Below are positions 50,681-58,665 of a DNA stretch of 64,000 nt, piece by piece. Source of the stretch: Chersky-840 sp963811775 (lineage in GTDB: Bacteria; Actinomycetota; Acidimicrobiia; Acidimicrobiales; UBA8190). The position numbers and the translations under genes are program-made. How positions within the stretch are numbered: position 1 is the stretch's first letter; every line of letters begins with the position of its first letter. The DNA is taken from the NCBI GenBank assembly GCA_963811775.1, contig CAWESO010000004.1:1-64000 (forward strand), read 5' to 3'. Under the pieces are notes generated by a model. The model was not told the DNA's origin, did no database searches, and saw nothing but the letters and a program-made list of their open reading frames with translations.

Positions 50681-51955
50681 TCAGGTCACGTACAGGCCTC
50701 CGTCGGGGCCTTCCTTCACCGGGATGCGCCCCAGTCCCCGCGTGGCCGGACCGTGGATCAGGTCCCCGTTCTTGCCGTTGAACTCCGACCCGTGACAGGG
50801 GCAGATGAACCGCTGCTGCGCGGCGGAGAACCCCACGATGCACCCTTCGTGTGGGCAGATGGCGTCGACGGCGACGAAGGTCCCAGCCTCGGGCTGCACC
50901 AGGATCGAAGGATCACCCGAGCGCGGGTCCTGGAACGTCGTCGAGCCCCCCACCGGCACGGCGCTGGCGGACGCCACGCGCGTGCCCGCCGGCTTGGCCA
51001 CGGGCGTGGTCGTGGGGGTAGGCCCCCCGCCCGTGGCGCCGCTCGCCTGTGTCGTGGCGGAGGGTGCCGCCGAGGTGGAGGAGCTCTGCGCCGGCGTCGT
51101 CGAGGGCTGTGACTTTCCGCCCAGCCGGCCCAGTCCTGCCGCCAGCCCGGCGCCGGCCAGGGCCACACCGGCCAGGACGGCCGCGGCCATGCCCTGCAAC
51201 GTGAAGGTCCGCCGGTCGACGTCGCCGGGGCCGTTCGTGGTCGTGGCCGTGGTCGGGGCGGCATGCAGGAACGGACAAGGGCTGGGCTCGCACGGCGCAC
51301 CCGACATGGCCCGACAGGCGCCGGCGTCGTAGGAGCCACACACCCGCTGCACCACGTCGAAGGCCACCGGCACGGTGGTGGCCGTGGCCAACCCGGCTCG
51401 GGCCCGTGCCATGTCGCGCAGCACGACGTCGGCCGACAGCACGCCGCCGGCGCCGGCCACGAGCAGCGGCGTCCAGGCGAAGATGAACACGATGTCGGAC
51501 CCCGTGTAGTACGGGCTCGAATGGAAGCTGACGGTCAGGAACAGGCTGAAGCTCAGCAGCATTCCGCCGACCGCGGCGGCGCGCGACCACAGGCCCACGA
51601 GGGTGGCCGCCCCCACCGCCAGCTCACTCAGGGAGATGACCACGCCCAGGGGGACGGCTATGTGCTGGAGGTGCGCCACCAGCGCGTGGATGGGGCTGAT
51701 GCGCGCGGCGGAGGCCAGCTGGTTCTGGATCGACGTCGGGTTCGAGGCGTCGAAGAAACCGGGGTTGGCGAGTTTCTGCAGGCCGGCGAAGACGAAGGTC
51801 CCCCCGAGGAAGAGCCGTAGCGGGAGCAGTGCCCACCCGGCCATCGCCGTCGCCCCCGGCACGGGGCCGCGTCGGGCCCAGACCCGCTGGCCCCGGGTGT
51901 CGGCGCGGGGCGTGCCGGCGGGGCCCGGTGCTTCGGTGTTGTCGCTGCGTAGCAA
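50681..51955 (-). CDS. DoxX-family membrane protein fused to a Rieske domain
   Basis: The 424-residue protein has an N-terminal DoxX/DoxD-type domain with four transmembrane helices (W-A-L-L-P-L-R-L-F-L-G-G-T-F-V-F-A-G-L-Q-K in part, H-I-A-V-P-L-G-V-V-I, and two more), a further helix near 250, a Thr/Ala/Pro linker, and a C-terminal Rieske domain with C367-P-H369 and C385-P-C-H388 binding a [2Fe-2S] cluster. DoxX proteins are linked to thiosulfate-quinone and other redox membrane systems, so the fusion likely passes electrons. TTG 51955 or ATG 51844 may be the start. Confidence 0.85.
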   Translation of the reverse strand: MLRSDNTEAPGPAGTPRADTRGQRVWARRGPVPGATAMAGWALLPLRLFLGGTFVFAGLQKLANPGFFDASNPTSIQNQLASAARISPIHALVAHLQHIAVPLGVVISLSELAVGAATLVGLWSRAAAVGGMLLSFSLFLTVSFHSSPYYTGSDIVFIFAWTPLLVAGAGGVLSADVVLRDMARARAGLATATTVPVAFDVVQRVCGSYDAGACRAMSGAPCEPSPCPFLHAAPTTATTTNGPGDVDRRTFTLQGMAAAVLAGVALAGAGLAAGLGRLGGKSQPSTTPAQSSSTSAAPSATTQASGATGGGPTPTTTPVAKPAGTRVASASAVPVGGSTTFQDPRSGDPSILVQPEAGTFVAVDAICPHEGCIVGFSAAQQRFICPCHGSEFNGKNGDLIHGPATRGLGRIPVKEGPDGGLYVT

Positions 51956-52251
51956 GACCCATCATCCTCTCGCGGCCGGGCCCTCGGAGGGCGTCGGCCC
52001 CTGGCGCGAAGCGGCGAGCCTAGGGAACTCACCCCGTTGGGCGCAGCGCCGGCGCTCGGCCCCGGCCCGGCGCCCGTCGAGGCGTGACGGCTGTGCCGGC
52101 GGAGGAGGGTTCGAATGAGCTTCCCCCGGTCTGGTGGACAGCGTTGGTTAGTTCCTGATCATGGCGCGTGTGCGGCCTCGTCGTCGACAGGACTGAGCAT
52201 GCAGCCGTAGCTGTGGCGTCGCATCGGGTTGTACCAGGCCTGGGCTGCAGG

Positions 52252-53772
52252 TCACGGGACCGTGACGTAAACGAACCTCGGTCGCCCGACCGACGCGTCG
52301 ATGAGGGAACCGCTCTGTGGATGTGCCGCCGCGACGTCATACGAAACGACCAAGGTGTTGGGACCCGTGCTCAGTTCGGGGTGGGCGAACGCACCATAGG
52401 TGTAGATACCGTAGGTCGGCGGGTATTGCGAGGCCTCTGGGGTGTCGTAGATGTCCTCGGGAGGACCGAAGGGCCCCACGGGGCTACACCCGAAGGCGGC
52501 TGTGATCTGGTTCGCCTGGAGCGACGTCTTGGCGATGAAGACATAGAGGCTCCCTACCTTCGAGACGCTGAAATGGCTCAACGTTCCGATGGTTTCGATG
52601 GGCACGGCGGACGCCGCGTTCGCCGTCCATCCACTTCCGTCGTAGTACGACCATGGAACGGCAAGATCAGTTCCGGCGACTCTTGCGACGTATGTGTTGG
52701 TTTGGGCCGTCCCGTAAAGATAGGTGTAGCCCCCGTCACTCAACACGGCCCCTGACCAATCTGTGGCGCCTGTGGATATCGGCTGGACCCCGAGCAGGTT
52801 GAGTCTCGGGAGCTCGAACGTGGCCAACGAGGTACCGAGCATCGAGAATTGCCCGTTCCCGGTGATGTGCTCGTCGAGCCCGATCACCTGCAGCGTGCCT
52901 CCGTTGACCACCATTGAACCCGGCCAGAACCCGTAATACGTCGGGTTCCGGGGCACGGGGCTCACAAAGGCGATGGGCGCCTTCTTCGAACCCTTGTGCA
53001 GCGTTTTTGTCAGAACTCCATCGCGGTCGATGACGATCGAGTTGTGAATGACAGGGCTGCTTGCCTGATACCAGTGACCGTCCGTGATCCTCCCGAGGCG
53101 GGTATCGGCGAAGAACCACAACTCCTCACCGCCAGGGAGCGCCACCGATTCGGTCCCGTCGCCCGCGCTCCACGTGTTGCCTCTTCCGCTGTCACCGTAC
53201 ATCTGGAAGAGGTTGTCCAGTGTCGTGTCAGGCTGGACCGATACGGCGACGTTCGAGAGGCGGGGGCACTGCCCGTCTGTTGCGCCGTCGGCCTGACCAA
53301 GGGTCGTCGGGGCGGCGGAGACGGCCGGGGTCGGAACGGAGGTGGATGGAACCGGCGGAAGAACGGTGGTAGGGGGCTCTGTCGTCGGGGTCGCGAGTGT
53401 CACGTCAGGCGTGAATGACGACGCGTCGCCGCGCGCCTTGCCGGAACGGTTGGGAGTGCCGTTATTCACGATGACGGCGAAGACGATGACAAGCACGACG
53501 ACGACGACGGATCCAGCCGACAAGCCGAGCAGCTTCCATCGTTTGGAAATGGACGCCTTCCGTGGAGGGGGAGGGGGCAACGGGGAAGACGGCGGCGGAG
53601 CCACGCGCCCTTGGGATTCAACGGGGAACGGCGTGATCAGATCACCAAGGGCGTTCCAGGTCGTCCCGTTCCAAAAGCGTCGCTGTCCTGTGGTTCTGCT
53701 TCGATACCACCCCGGCTTGGCACCATCGGGGCCACCGGCGGGAAACCCACCTTGCGCCGGTTCGTCAGTCAT
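52252..53772 (-). CDS. DUF2510 membrane-anchored surface protein
   Basis: The 506-residue protein starts with a DUF2510 domain (P-G-W-Y-R-S-R-T-T-G-Q-R-R-F-W-N-G-T-T-W in part), a Pro-rich stretch, one transmembrane helix (L-G-L-S-A-G-S-V-V-V-V-V-L-V-I-V-F-A-V) and a large outside domain with E-L-W-F-F-A-D-T, P-R-N-P-T-Y-Y-G-F-W-P-G-S and F-S-V-S-K-V-G-S-L-Y-V-F, similar to DUF4185-type five-blade propellers. Function is unknown; a carbohydrate- or wall-related role is a guess. ATG 53772 is the likely start. Confidence 0.75.
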   Translation of the reverse strand: MTDEPAQGGFPAGGPDGAKPGWYRSRTTGQRRFWNGTTWNALGDLITPFPVESQGRVAPPPSSPLPPPPPRKASISKRWKLLGLSAGSVVVVVLVIVFAVIVNNGTPNRSGKARGDASSFTPDVTLATPTTEPPTTVLPPVPSTSVPTPAVSAAPTTLGQADGATDGQCPRLSNVAVSVQPDTTLDNLFQMYGDSGRGNTWSAGDGTESVALPGGEELWFFADTRLGRITDGHWYQASSPVIHNSIVIDRDGVLTKTLHKGSKKAPIAFVSPVPRNPTYYGFWPGSMVVNGGTLQVIGLDEHITGNGQFSMLGTSLATFELPRLNLLGVQPISTGATDWSGAVLSDGGYTYLYGTAQTNTYVARVAGTDLAVPWSYYDGSGWTANAASAVPIETIGTLSHFSVSKVGSLYVFIAKTSLQANQITAAFGCSPVGPFGPPEDIYDTPEASQYPPTYGIYTYGAFAHPELSTGPNTLVVSYDVAAAHPQSGSLIDASVGRPRFVYVTVP

Positions 53773-54364
53773 CGAGGCCTTCTTCGACACCGGCCTGTTG
53801 ACCGGCCCGGCTGGGGCGGGGCACCATGCGCTGCTCCCCAGATTTCGACCTCGGCGCCCGCGCTGCCTCGATGGGCCCTCTGATCACTTCGTCATGAGTC
53901 CGGCGGAGCCGGCCACCCGCGTGGGGATCCGTTCGCAAAGACGAAGGACCTGAATGCAGGGCGTGGTCGCAGACCACCAATTCATTCAGCCCGGGGCTGC
54001 AGGTGGATAATGTCCGCCATTTCGAGCCACTCTATGCGGTTGCCGCTCCACCTTTCATGGCAAGCGATGCGCGCCGGGAAGCGCTCCGGCCAGGGTCGAT
54101 CCCGCCCGGTGACAACCGACCGCGCCGCAGCCTGCAGGGGATCGGACCCGCGGCCATCTTTCCCGAGATCGGCGGGACTGCTGCCGACGTCTGAGCGTGC
54201 GGGGCAGCCCGAAACCGCGTACACCGAGGAGGAGCGTGGCCCTCCAGAGTAGGTGCGTTGCCAGATGACCTGACGACTCGGGCTATTGCTAGCCCCGCTG
54301 CGAGTCCGAGCTCCCCGCTGAGATCCGAAGAGCCTCTTTAACAAGTCGGCCGTCGTCAGGAACT
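53773..54364. other. Intergenic region before tRNA-Gln
   Basis: These 592 bases hold no gene I can support. Short frames on both strands (such as around 54003-54250) lack protein character and the base composition is somewhat less GC-rich than the flanks. No RNA gene other than the tRNA at its right edge and no clear terminator was seen. Confidence 0.4.
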
Positions 54365-54440
54365 TGGCTGGCGGGGGAGGGCTCGAACCTCCAACATCCG
54401 GCTCCAAAGGCCGGCGTTCTGCCGATTGAACTACCCGCCA
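54365..54440 (-). tRNA. tRNA-Gln (anticodon TTG)
   Basis: Read on the minus strand, the acceptor TGGCGGG pairs with CCCGCCA, followed by a G discriminator and an encoded CCA (54365-54367). The anticodon stem CCGGC/GCCGG closes the loop CTTTGGA, with TTG at the anticodon. The T arm GGAGG-TTCGAGC-CCTCC is complete. It is an elongator for CAA codons. Confidence 0.92.
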
Positions 54441-54471
54441 AAGGGCGATGCATCCGCTACACCGTAGGCTG

Positions 54472-54837
54472 TCAGGCCTCGATCAACTCGATGCGATTGC
54501 CGAAGGGGTCCTCGACGTAACAGCGACGGACACCGGGCACCTCGTCGTCGAAGCGAGGGAGACGACCCGCCTCGCGGAGCGCGGCGCACAGGCCGTCGAG
54601 ATCCCGGACGACCAGGGCGGGATGGGCCTTGTGCGCCGGGCGGAAGTCGTCTTCGACCCCGAGGTGCAAGGTGACCTCGTCGTTGGAGAACCAGCACCCG
54701 CCCCGAGCGGCCAGCACGGGGGGCTTGGGCCGCTCCTCGAGCCGCAAGACGCCTCGGTAGAAGGCCCGCGCCTCGGGCTCGCGTCCCGGGGGCATGGCCA
54801 ACTGGACGTGGTCCACGGCGACCAGTCGATAGCCCAC
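54472..54837 (-). CDS. Glyoxalase/bleomycin-resistance VOC protein
   Basis: The 121-residue protein has the single-domain VOC plan: V-A-V-D-H-V-Q-L-A-M at the start (metal His), E-A-R-A-F-Y-R-G-V-L, H-L-G-V-E-D-D-F in the middle (second His) and Y-V-E-D-P-F-G-N-R-I-E-L-I-E at the end (metal Glu). The three metal ligands seem to be present. It could be a lyase or dioxygenase with an unknown substrate. The GTG start at 54837 gives the expected short N-terminus. It lies directly downstream of nothing obviously related. Confidence 0.85.
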   Translation of the reverse strand: MGYRLVAVDHVQLAMPPGREPEARAFYRGVLRLEERPKPPVLAARGGCWFSNDEVTLHLGVEDDFRPAHKAHPALVVRDLDGLCAALREAGRLPRFDDEVPGVRRCYVEDPFGNRIELIEA

Positions 54838-54923
54838 GATCCTCCTCCCACCTGCCTCGAGCCCGCTACCGGCCCGAGGCTACTTGGCGGCTGTCGCCGA
54901 AAGGCCGCTAACCTGCGCCTGGA

Positions 54924-55025
54924 ATGGGATCGCTGATCAAGAAGCGCCGCAAGCGCATGCGCAAGAAGAAGCACAAGAAAATGCTCAAGGCCACCCGCTG
55001 GCAGCGGCGCGCCGCGGGGAAGTAG
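54924..55025 (+). CDS. Small ribosomal protein bS22 (AURKAIP1/COX24-like)
   Basis: The 33-residue protein M-G-S-L-I-K-K-R-R-K-R-M-R-K-K-K-H-K-K-M (first 20) then L-K-A-T-R-W-Q-R-R matches the tiny basic subunit protein found in the mycobacterial 30S subunit and conserved in actinobacteria. It is often missed by gene callers because of its size. The ATG is preceded by CCTGGA, not a strong site, so it may be leaderless. A hairpin terminator follows it. It is convergent with ispE. Confidence 0.88.
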   Translation: MGSLIKKRRKRMRKKKHKKMLKATRWQRRAAGK

Positions 55026-55040
55026 CCCGAAGATCTCGAC

Positions 55041-55066
55041 CACTCCCGCCCCGAGGGGCGGGAGTG
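55041..55066. terminator. Bidirectional hairpin terminator
   Basis: CACTCCCGCCC (55041-55051) pairs with GGGCGGGAGTG (55056-55066) in an 11-bp stem with a CGAG loop. It lies between the bS22 gene and the convergent end of ispE. Confidence 0.8.
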
Positions 55067-55088
55067 TCGCGTCAGGCGGGCGACGAGA

Positions 55089-55877
55089 TCAACCGTCGCC
55101 GGCGCCGCGCACGGTCCTGGCCCGGACCAGCGGCGCCCGCTCGCCCTCGACGACCAACTCGTCGCGTCCGACCACGCCGTCGGGGTCCCCCTCCACGAAC
55201 CAGGTCGAACCGCTGCCGGCCAGGCGCGGGGCGAGGCCCGTCGCCTCGGCCAGCGCGTCGCGCCAGCGCGCCAGCGACGGGGCCACGTCGATGGCGGCCG
55301 CCTCCAGGTCGTTGCCCGTCACCGCGTCGTCATCCTCGACGCCGCCGCCACCACCCCGTCGCTCGTCCCATCGTCGGTACACCGCAGCGGTGTCGACCGA
55401 CAGCGGCGGCAGCAGCAAGACGAAGCGACGGTCCTCGAAGGGCAACACCTCGACCTGCTCCCCCACGCCCGTGACGCGGGCCCGCCCGCCGCGCACGCAG
55501 AAAGGGACATCCGCGCCGAGCCGGGCCGCGACGGCGAGGTCGGTGCACCCGGCCCACCGCAGCACCGCCGCAGCATCGGCCGAGCCGCCCCCGAGACCGG
55601 CACCCGCCGGCACGCGCTTCACGATCCGAACCGCCGCGTCGCGGCCCACCGCGGCCAGGGCACGGGCCACGAGATTGTCGGGGCCGGTGGGCACGTGCGC
55701 GACGCCGAGCCCGCCGCACACCGCGTCGTCCACCGAGATCCCCGACCCCGCCTCGAAGTCCAAGGTGTCGACGAGGTCGATCGACACCATCTCGGCGTCG
55801 AGGAGGTGGAACCCGTCAGGGCGGACCCCGACCACACGCAGCGACAGGGTGAGCTTGGCCGGCGCGCTGACCCTCAC
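55089..55877 (-). CDS. ispE: 4-diphosphocytidyl-2-C-methyl-D-erythritol kinase
   Basis: The 262-residue GHMP kinase acts in the non-mevalonate isoprenoid pathway. Motif 1 is S-A-P-A-K-L-T-L-S-L-R-V, then D-G-F-H-L-L; the ATP motif is R-V-P-A-G-A-G-L-G-G-G-S-A-D-A-A-A; the C-terminal motif A-P-R-L-A-G-S-G-S-T-W-F completes the set. It is the last gene of the conserved metG-tatD-rlpA/rpf-ksgA-ispE block, 16 bases downstream of ksgA. The start at 55877 gives a normal N-terminus. Confidence 0.95.
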   Translation of the reverse strand: MRVSAPAKLTLSLRVVGVRPDGFHLLDAEMVSIDLVDTLDFEAGSGISVDDAVCGGLGVAHVPTGPDNLVARALAAVGRDAAVRIVKRVPAGAGLGGGSADAAAVLRWAGCTDLAVAARLGADVPFCVRGGRARVTGVGEQVEVLPFEDRRFVLLLPPLSVDTAAVYRRWDERRGGGGGVEDDDAVTGNDLEAAAIDVAPSLARWRDALAEATGLAPRLAGSGSTWFVEGDPDGVVGRDELVVEGERAPLVRARTVRGAGDG

Positions 55878-55893
55878 CGGACTCCGCCTCCGG

Positions 55894-56772
55894 TCACGGT
55901 GCGGGGCGCTCGGGTGTGCACGACGCCAGTCTCCCCCACTCCGTCACCCCCAGGTTCTCGGCGCGCGCCTCGGGGTCGATGCCGGCCGCAGTGAACGCCT
56001 CGGCCGGGACCACGCCGGCCAGGGACTGGCGCAGCATCTTGCGCCGGTGGGCGAAGCCGGCGCGAACCAGCGCGAAGAGCTTCGACGGCGCCACGACGTC
56101 GGGATCGACGGCCACGGCGGGCCGACGCTCGATGCGGACCAGCGCCGACTCCACCGCGGGCCGGGGCACGAAGACCGAGGCCGGCACGCGTCCCACGATC
56201 CGTGCCGTGGCGTGGTACGCGACCTTGACCGACACCGCGCCGTAGGCCTTGTCCCCCGGGACGGCCGCGAGCCGTTCGCCGACCTCGCGCTGGACCATGA
56301 CGAGCATCGACCCCACCGCCGGCGCCTCGTCGAGGGCGCGCAGCACCACCGGGACCGCGACGTTGTACGGAAGGTTCGCCACCATCGACCACGGCGCGCC
56401 GTCCCCTTGGTCCGATGCCGCTCCGTGCGACGCTCCTTCCGACGAGGCCAGCAGCGCGGCCCAGTCGAGGGTGAGCGCATCGGCTTCGACCACGCGCACG
56501 CCCCGGGGCTCGACCTCGGCGCGCAGCAACGGCACGAGGCCGCGGTCCACCTCCACCGCGGTGACGGCGGCCCCCGTCTCGACGAGGGCGACGGTGAGCG
56601 CACCCAGACCGGCCCCGATCTCCACCACGGCGCTCCCGGGCCCGACGCCCGACAGGCGGGCGATGCGCGCCACGGTGTTGTGGTCCACGACGAAGTTCTG
56701 GCCCAGGGCACGACTCGGGCGCAGGCCGTGGCGATCGAGCACCTCGAGGAGCTGTCGCCGGGTCAGCGTCAC
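55894..56772 (-). CDS. ksgA: 16S rRNA dimethyladenosine transferase
   Basis: KsgA/RsmA dimethylates two adenosines near the 3' end of 16S rRNA. It has A-L-G-Q-N-F-V-V-D, V-V-E-I-G-A-G-L-G-A-L-T (SAM motif I), V-E-V-D-R and the catalytic N-L-P-Y-N, plus V-Q-R-E-V-G-E-R and F-V-P-R-P-A-V-E-S-A in the second half. Length 292 fits the actinobacterial form. It is followed by ispE and preceded by the RlpA-like gene, in the usual order. GTG 56772 is the likely start. Confidence 0.95.
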   Translation of the reverse strand: MTLTRRQLLEVLDRHGLRPSRALGQNFVVDHNTVARIARLSGVGPGSAVVEIGAGLGALTVALVETGAAVTAVEVDRGLVPLLRAEVEPRGVRVVEADALTLDWAALLASSEGASHGAASDQGDGAPWSMVANLPYNVAVPVVLRALDEAPAVGSMLVMVQREVGERLAAVPGDKAYGAVSVKVAYHATARIVGRVPASVFVPRPAVESALVRIERRPAVAVDPDVVAPSKLFALVRAGFAHRRKMLRQSLAGVVPAEAFTAAGIDPEARAENLGVTEWGRLASCTPERPAP

Positions 56773-56806
56773 GCCACGAATGGTGCCGTCACGCGGCGCC
56801 CGCTGC

Positions 56807-57394
56807 TCACCAGCTGAGGCGCACCTCGATCACCCCGGCCCGCAGGCTGGCGAGCTGGGCGAAGGTCGCCGGGGCCAGATCGATGACCCGTCCCGGGTTG
56901 TGGGCCTCGCGGTCGTCCACCGTGCACCGGACCGAGGCGCCCGTGGCCAGGTCGGTGACCGTGACCACGGTCCCGAACGCCAGGACCGGGCTGGCACAGG
57001 TGCCGACCCGGGCGCCGTACCAGGTGGCCAGGCCGACGGCGCTGTCCCGCGGTGCGGGGGCCGGTGCGGCCCGAGTCGGCGTCGGCGTCGGGGACGGCGT
57101 CGCCAGGGGGTGGGCGGAGGTGACCGTGGCCGTCGCGGCCCCGACCGGTCCCCCCGCCGCGGCCCTGGTGACCGGGACGGGCACCGGTGGCGCCGGTGGT
57201 GGTGTCGTCGTCACCGGGCGCAACGCCACGTTGACGACATGGGTCGCGAGTTGGGCCGTCGCCGGTGACGGGGACGCGGTCGTTCCCGACAGGGTGCGGT
57301 CGGCGAACTCGACGGGGATCGTCCACGACGTCGACACGCGGCATGAGCGTCTCGTCGGCGCGACCATGACGCGCACCGGCGGCGCGCCCTGCAT
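56807..57394 (-). CDS. RlpA-like double-psi beta-barrel protein, probably frameshifted
   Basis: The 195-residue product ends with the DPBB domain: G-L-A-T-W-Y-G, G-T-C-A-S-P, F-G-T-V-V-T-V-T-D, V-D-D-R-E-A-H and I-D-L-A-P-A-T-F. The core is preceded by a Pro/Thr linker. No signal peptide is in this frame, but the neighbouring frame has one (V-Q-L-G-C-C-L-A-L-V-V-V-P-L-L-L-L) up to TTG 57485; an extra base near 57380-57390 would join them. It occupies the place of rpfB/yabE in related gene orders, so a role in cell-wall turnover is likely. Confidence 0.75.
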   Translation of the reverse strand: MQGAPPVRVMVAPTRRSCRVSTSWTIPVEFADRTLSGTTASPSPATAQLATHVVNVALRPVTTTPPPAPPVPVPVTRAAAGGPVGAATATVTSAHPLATPSPTPTPTRAAPAPAPRDSAVGLATWYGARVGTCASPVLAFGTVVTVTDLATGASVRCTVDDREAHNPGRVIDLAPATFAQLASLRAGVIEVRLSW

Positions 57395-57485
57395 CGTGCA
57401 ACGTCACGCGTTGCGCTGTGGACAGCAGGAGGAGCGGCACGACGACGAGGGCCAGACAACACCCCAGTTGCACACCGTGTCGCAA

Positions 57486-57811
57486 CCCCCCGGCGCTGCG
57501 GGTCCTCAGATCTCCACCCTTCCTCTGCGGACTCCATGTCGACTGCGTCGGGATCGCACCTGACGCTAGGTGAGGTCGCGCGCACCATCAACTCGACGAC
57601 GGGCGCAACCTTGCGATCGGCGTGCACATCGTCTCTCGTCAAATTTGGATGCCACACGATGAGGCGACAGAGCGTGGTAATGGGACTACCTCTCACGAAT
57701 GACCGTGTGCAGTGGCCTGTGGAAAACGGCCATTCCTGGGCACAATTCCGTCACAGAGCGCAACAACGTGGTCACAGTGAATTTTTCGCGAACACGCCGA
57801 TCACACCGCGC
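57486..57811. other. Intergenic region between rlpA-like and tatD
   Basis: No gene was found in these 326 bases. The stretch is less GC-rich than its flanks in places and could hold the promoter of the RlpA-like gene. GGCC and GGCC flank TGTGGAAAAC near 57715-57732 as a weak palindrome. I looked for a c-di-AMP riboswitch, which precedes such wall genes in some actinobacteria, and did not find a convincing core. Confidence 0.4.
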
Positions 57812-58660
57812 TCAGCGCAGCGCGAAGGCAGCGCGCGTGGCTGCGGTGGTGCTCTGCGCCAGGGAGGAGACACTCATACCCTTCACCGTCGCGACGGCCT
57901 CGCCCACGGTCGCGACCCATGCCGGACGGTTCTGCTTGCCCCGGTATGGCACCGGCGCGAGAAACGGCGCGTCGGTCTCCACCAAAAGACGGTCGAGAGG
58001 ACACAACGCAGCCGCGTCGCGAACGTCCTGCGCGCCTTTGAACGTGACGATACCGCTGAAGGACAAGTACGCGCCGAGATCCAGACACCGTCGGGCCTCG
58101 TCGGGCCCACCGGTGAAGCAGTGCAACACGGTGCGCTCGGGGGGGCCTTCGGCCCGCAACACGTCAAGGGTGTCGTCCCACGCGTCGCGCGAGTGCACGA
58201 CGAGGGTGAGGTCGTGACGACGGGCCAACACCACCTGGGCCGCGAAGGCGTCGCGTTGCGCCGCTCGGGGCGAGTGCTCGTAGTGGTAGTCGAACCCGCA
58301 CTCCCCCACCGCCACCACCAGCTCGGCGTCGGGCCCGAGCGCGGCCGCCAGGGCGAGCTCGAGCTCCTCCACGCCGTGCGAGGCCTCGTGGGGGTGCAGC
58401 CCCATCGTGGCCCACGCCCCGAAGTCGCCGGGGAGGGCCGAGCCCGCGTTCGCGGCCAGCTGGCCCCGCACACTGCGCACCAATTCCACGGCTTGGCGCG
58501 ACGTCGCCGCGTCGGTGCCCACGCACACCACCCCGCCGACCCCGGCGGCCACGGCCTCGGCCAGCACCGACAGCAATTCGTCCCCCTCGGGGCGGTAGCG
58601 GTCTTGGAGATGGCAGTGCGAGTCGATCCAGTGCGGGGCGGAGCCCTCGTCGCCGTCCAC
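57812..58660 (-). CDS. tatD: TatD-family metal-dependent hydrolase
   Basis: The 282-residue protein has the TatD metal set: W-I-D-S-H-C-H-L-Q near residue 12, V-G-E-C-G-F-D-Y-H-Y (Glu ligand), L-V-V-H-S-R-D-A (His) and H-C-F-T-G-G, and V-E-T-D-A-P-F-L-A-P with the last Asp. TatD enzymes are 3'-exonuclease-like DNases. It lies directly after metG (5-base gap), as in many bacteria. GTG 58660 is the best start. Confidence 0.93.
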   Translation of the reverse strand: MDGDEGSAPHWIDSHCHLQDRYRPEGDELLSVLAEAVAAGVGGVVCVGTDAATSRQAVELVRSVRGQLAANAGSALPGDFGAWATMGLHPHEASHGVEELELALAAALGPDAELVVAVGECGFDYHYEHSPRAAQRDAFAAQVVLARRHDLTLVVHSRDAWDDTLDVLRAEGPPERTVLHCFTGGPDEARRCLDLGAYLSFSGIVTFKGAQDVRDAAALCPLDRLLVETDAPFLAPVPYRGKQNRPAWVATVGEAVATVKGMSVSSLAQSTTAATRAAFALR

Positions 58661-58665
58661 CGGGC

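Noticed and set aside
57486..57811. c-di-AMP (ydaO-type) riboswitch before the RlpA-like gene
   Set aside because: Position would be suitable but I could not find the conserved helices; a covariance-model search would decide it.
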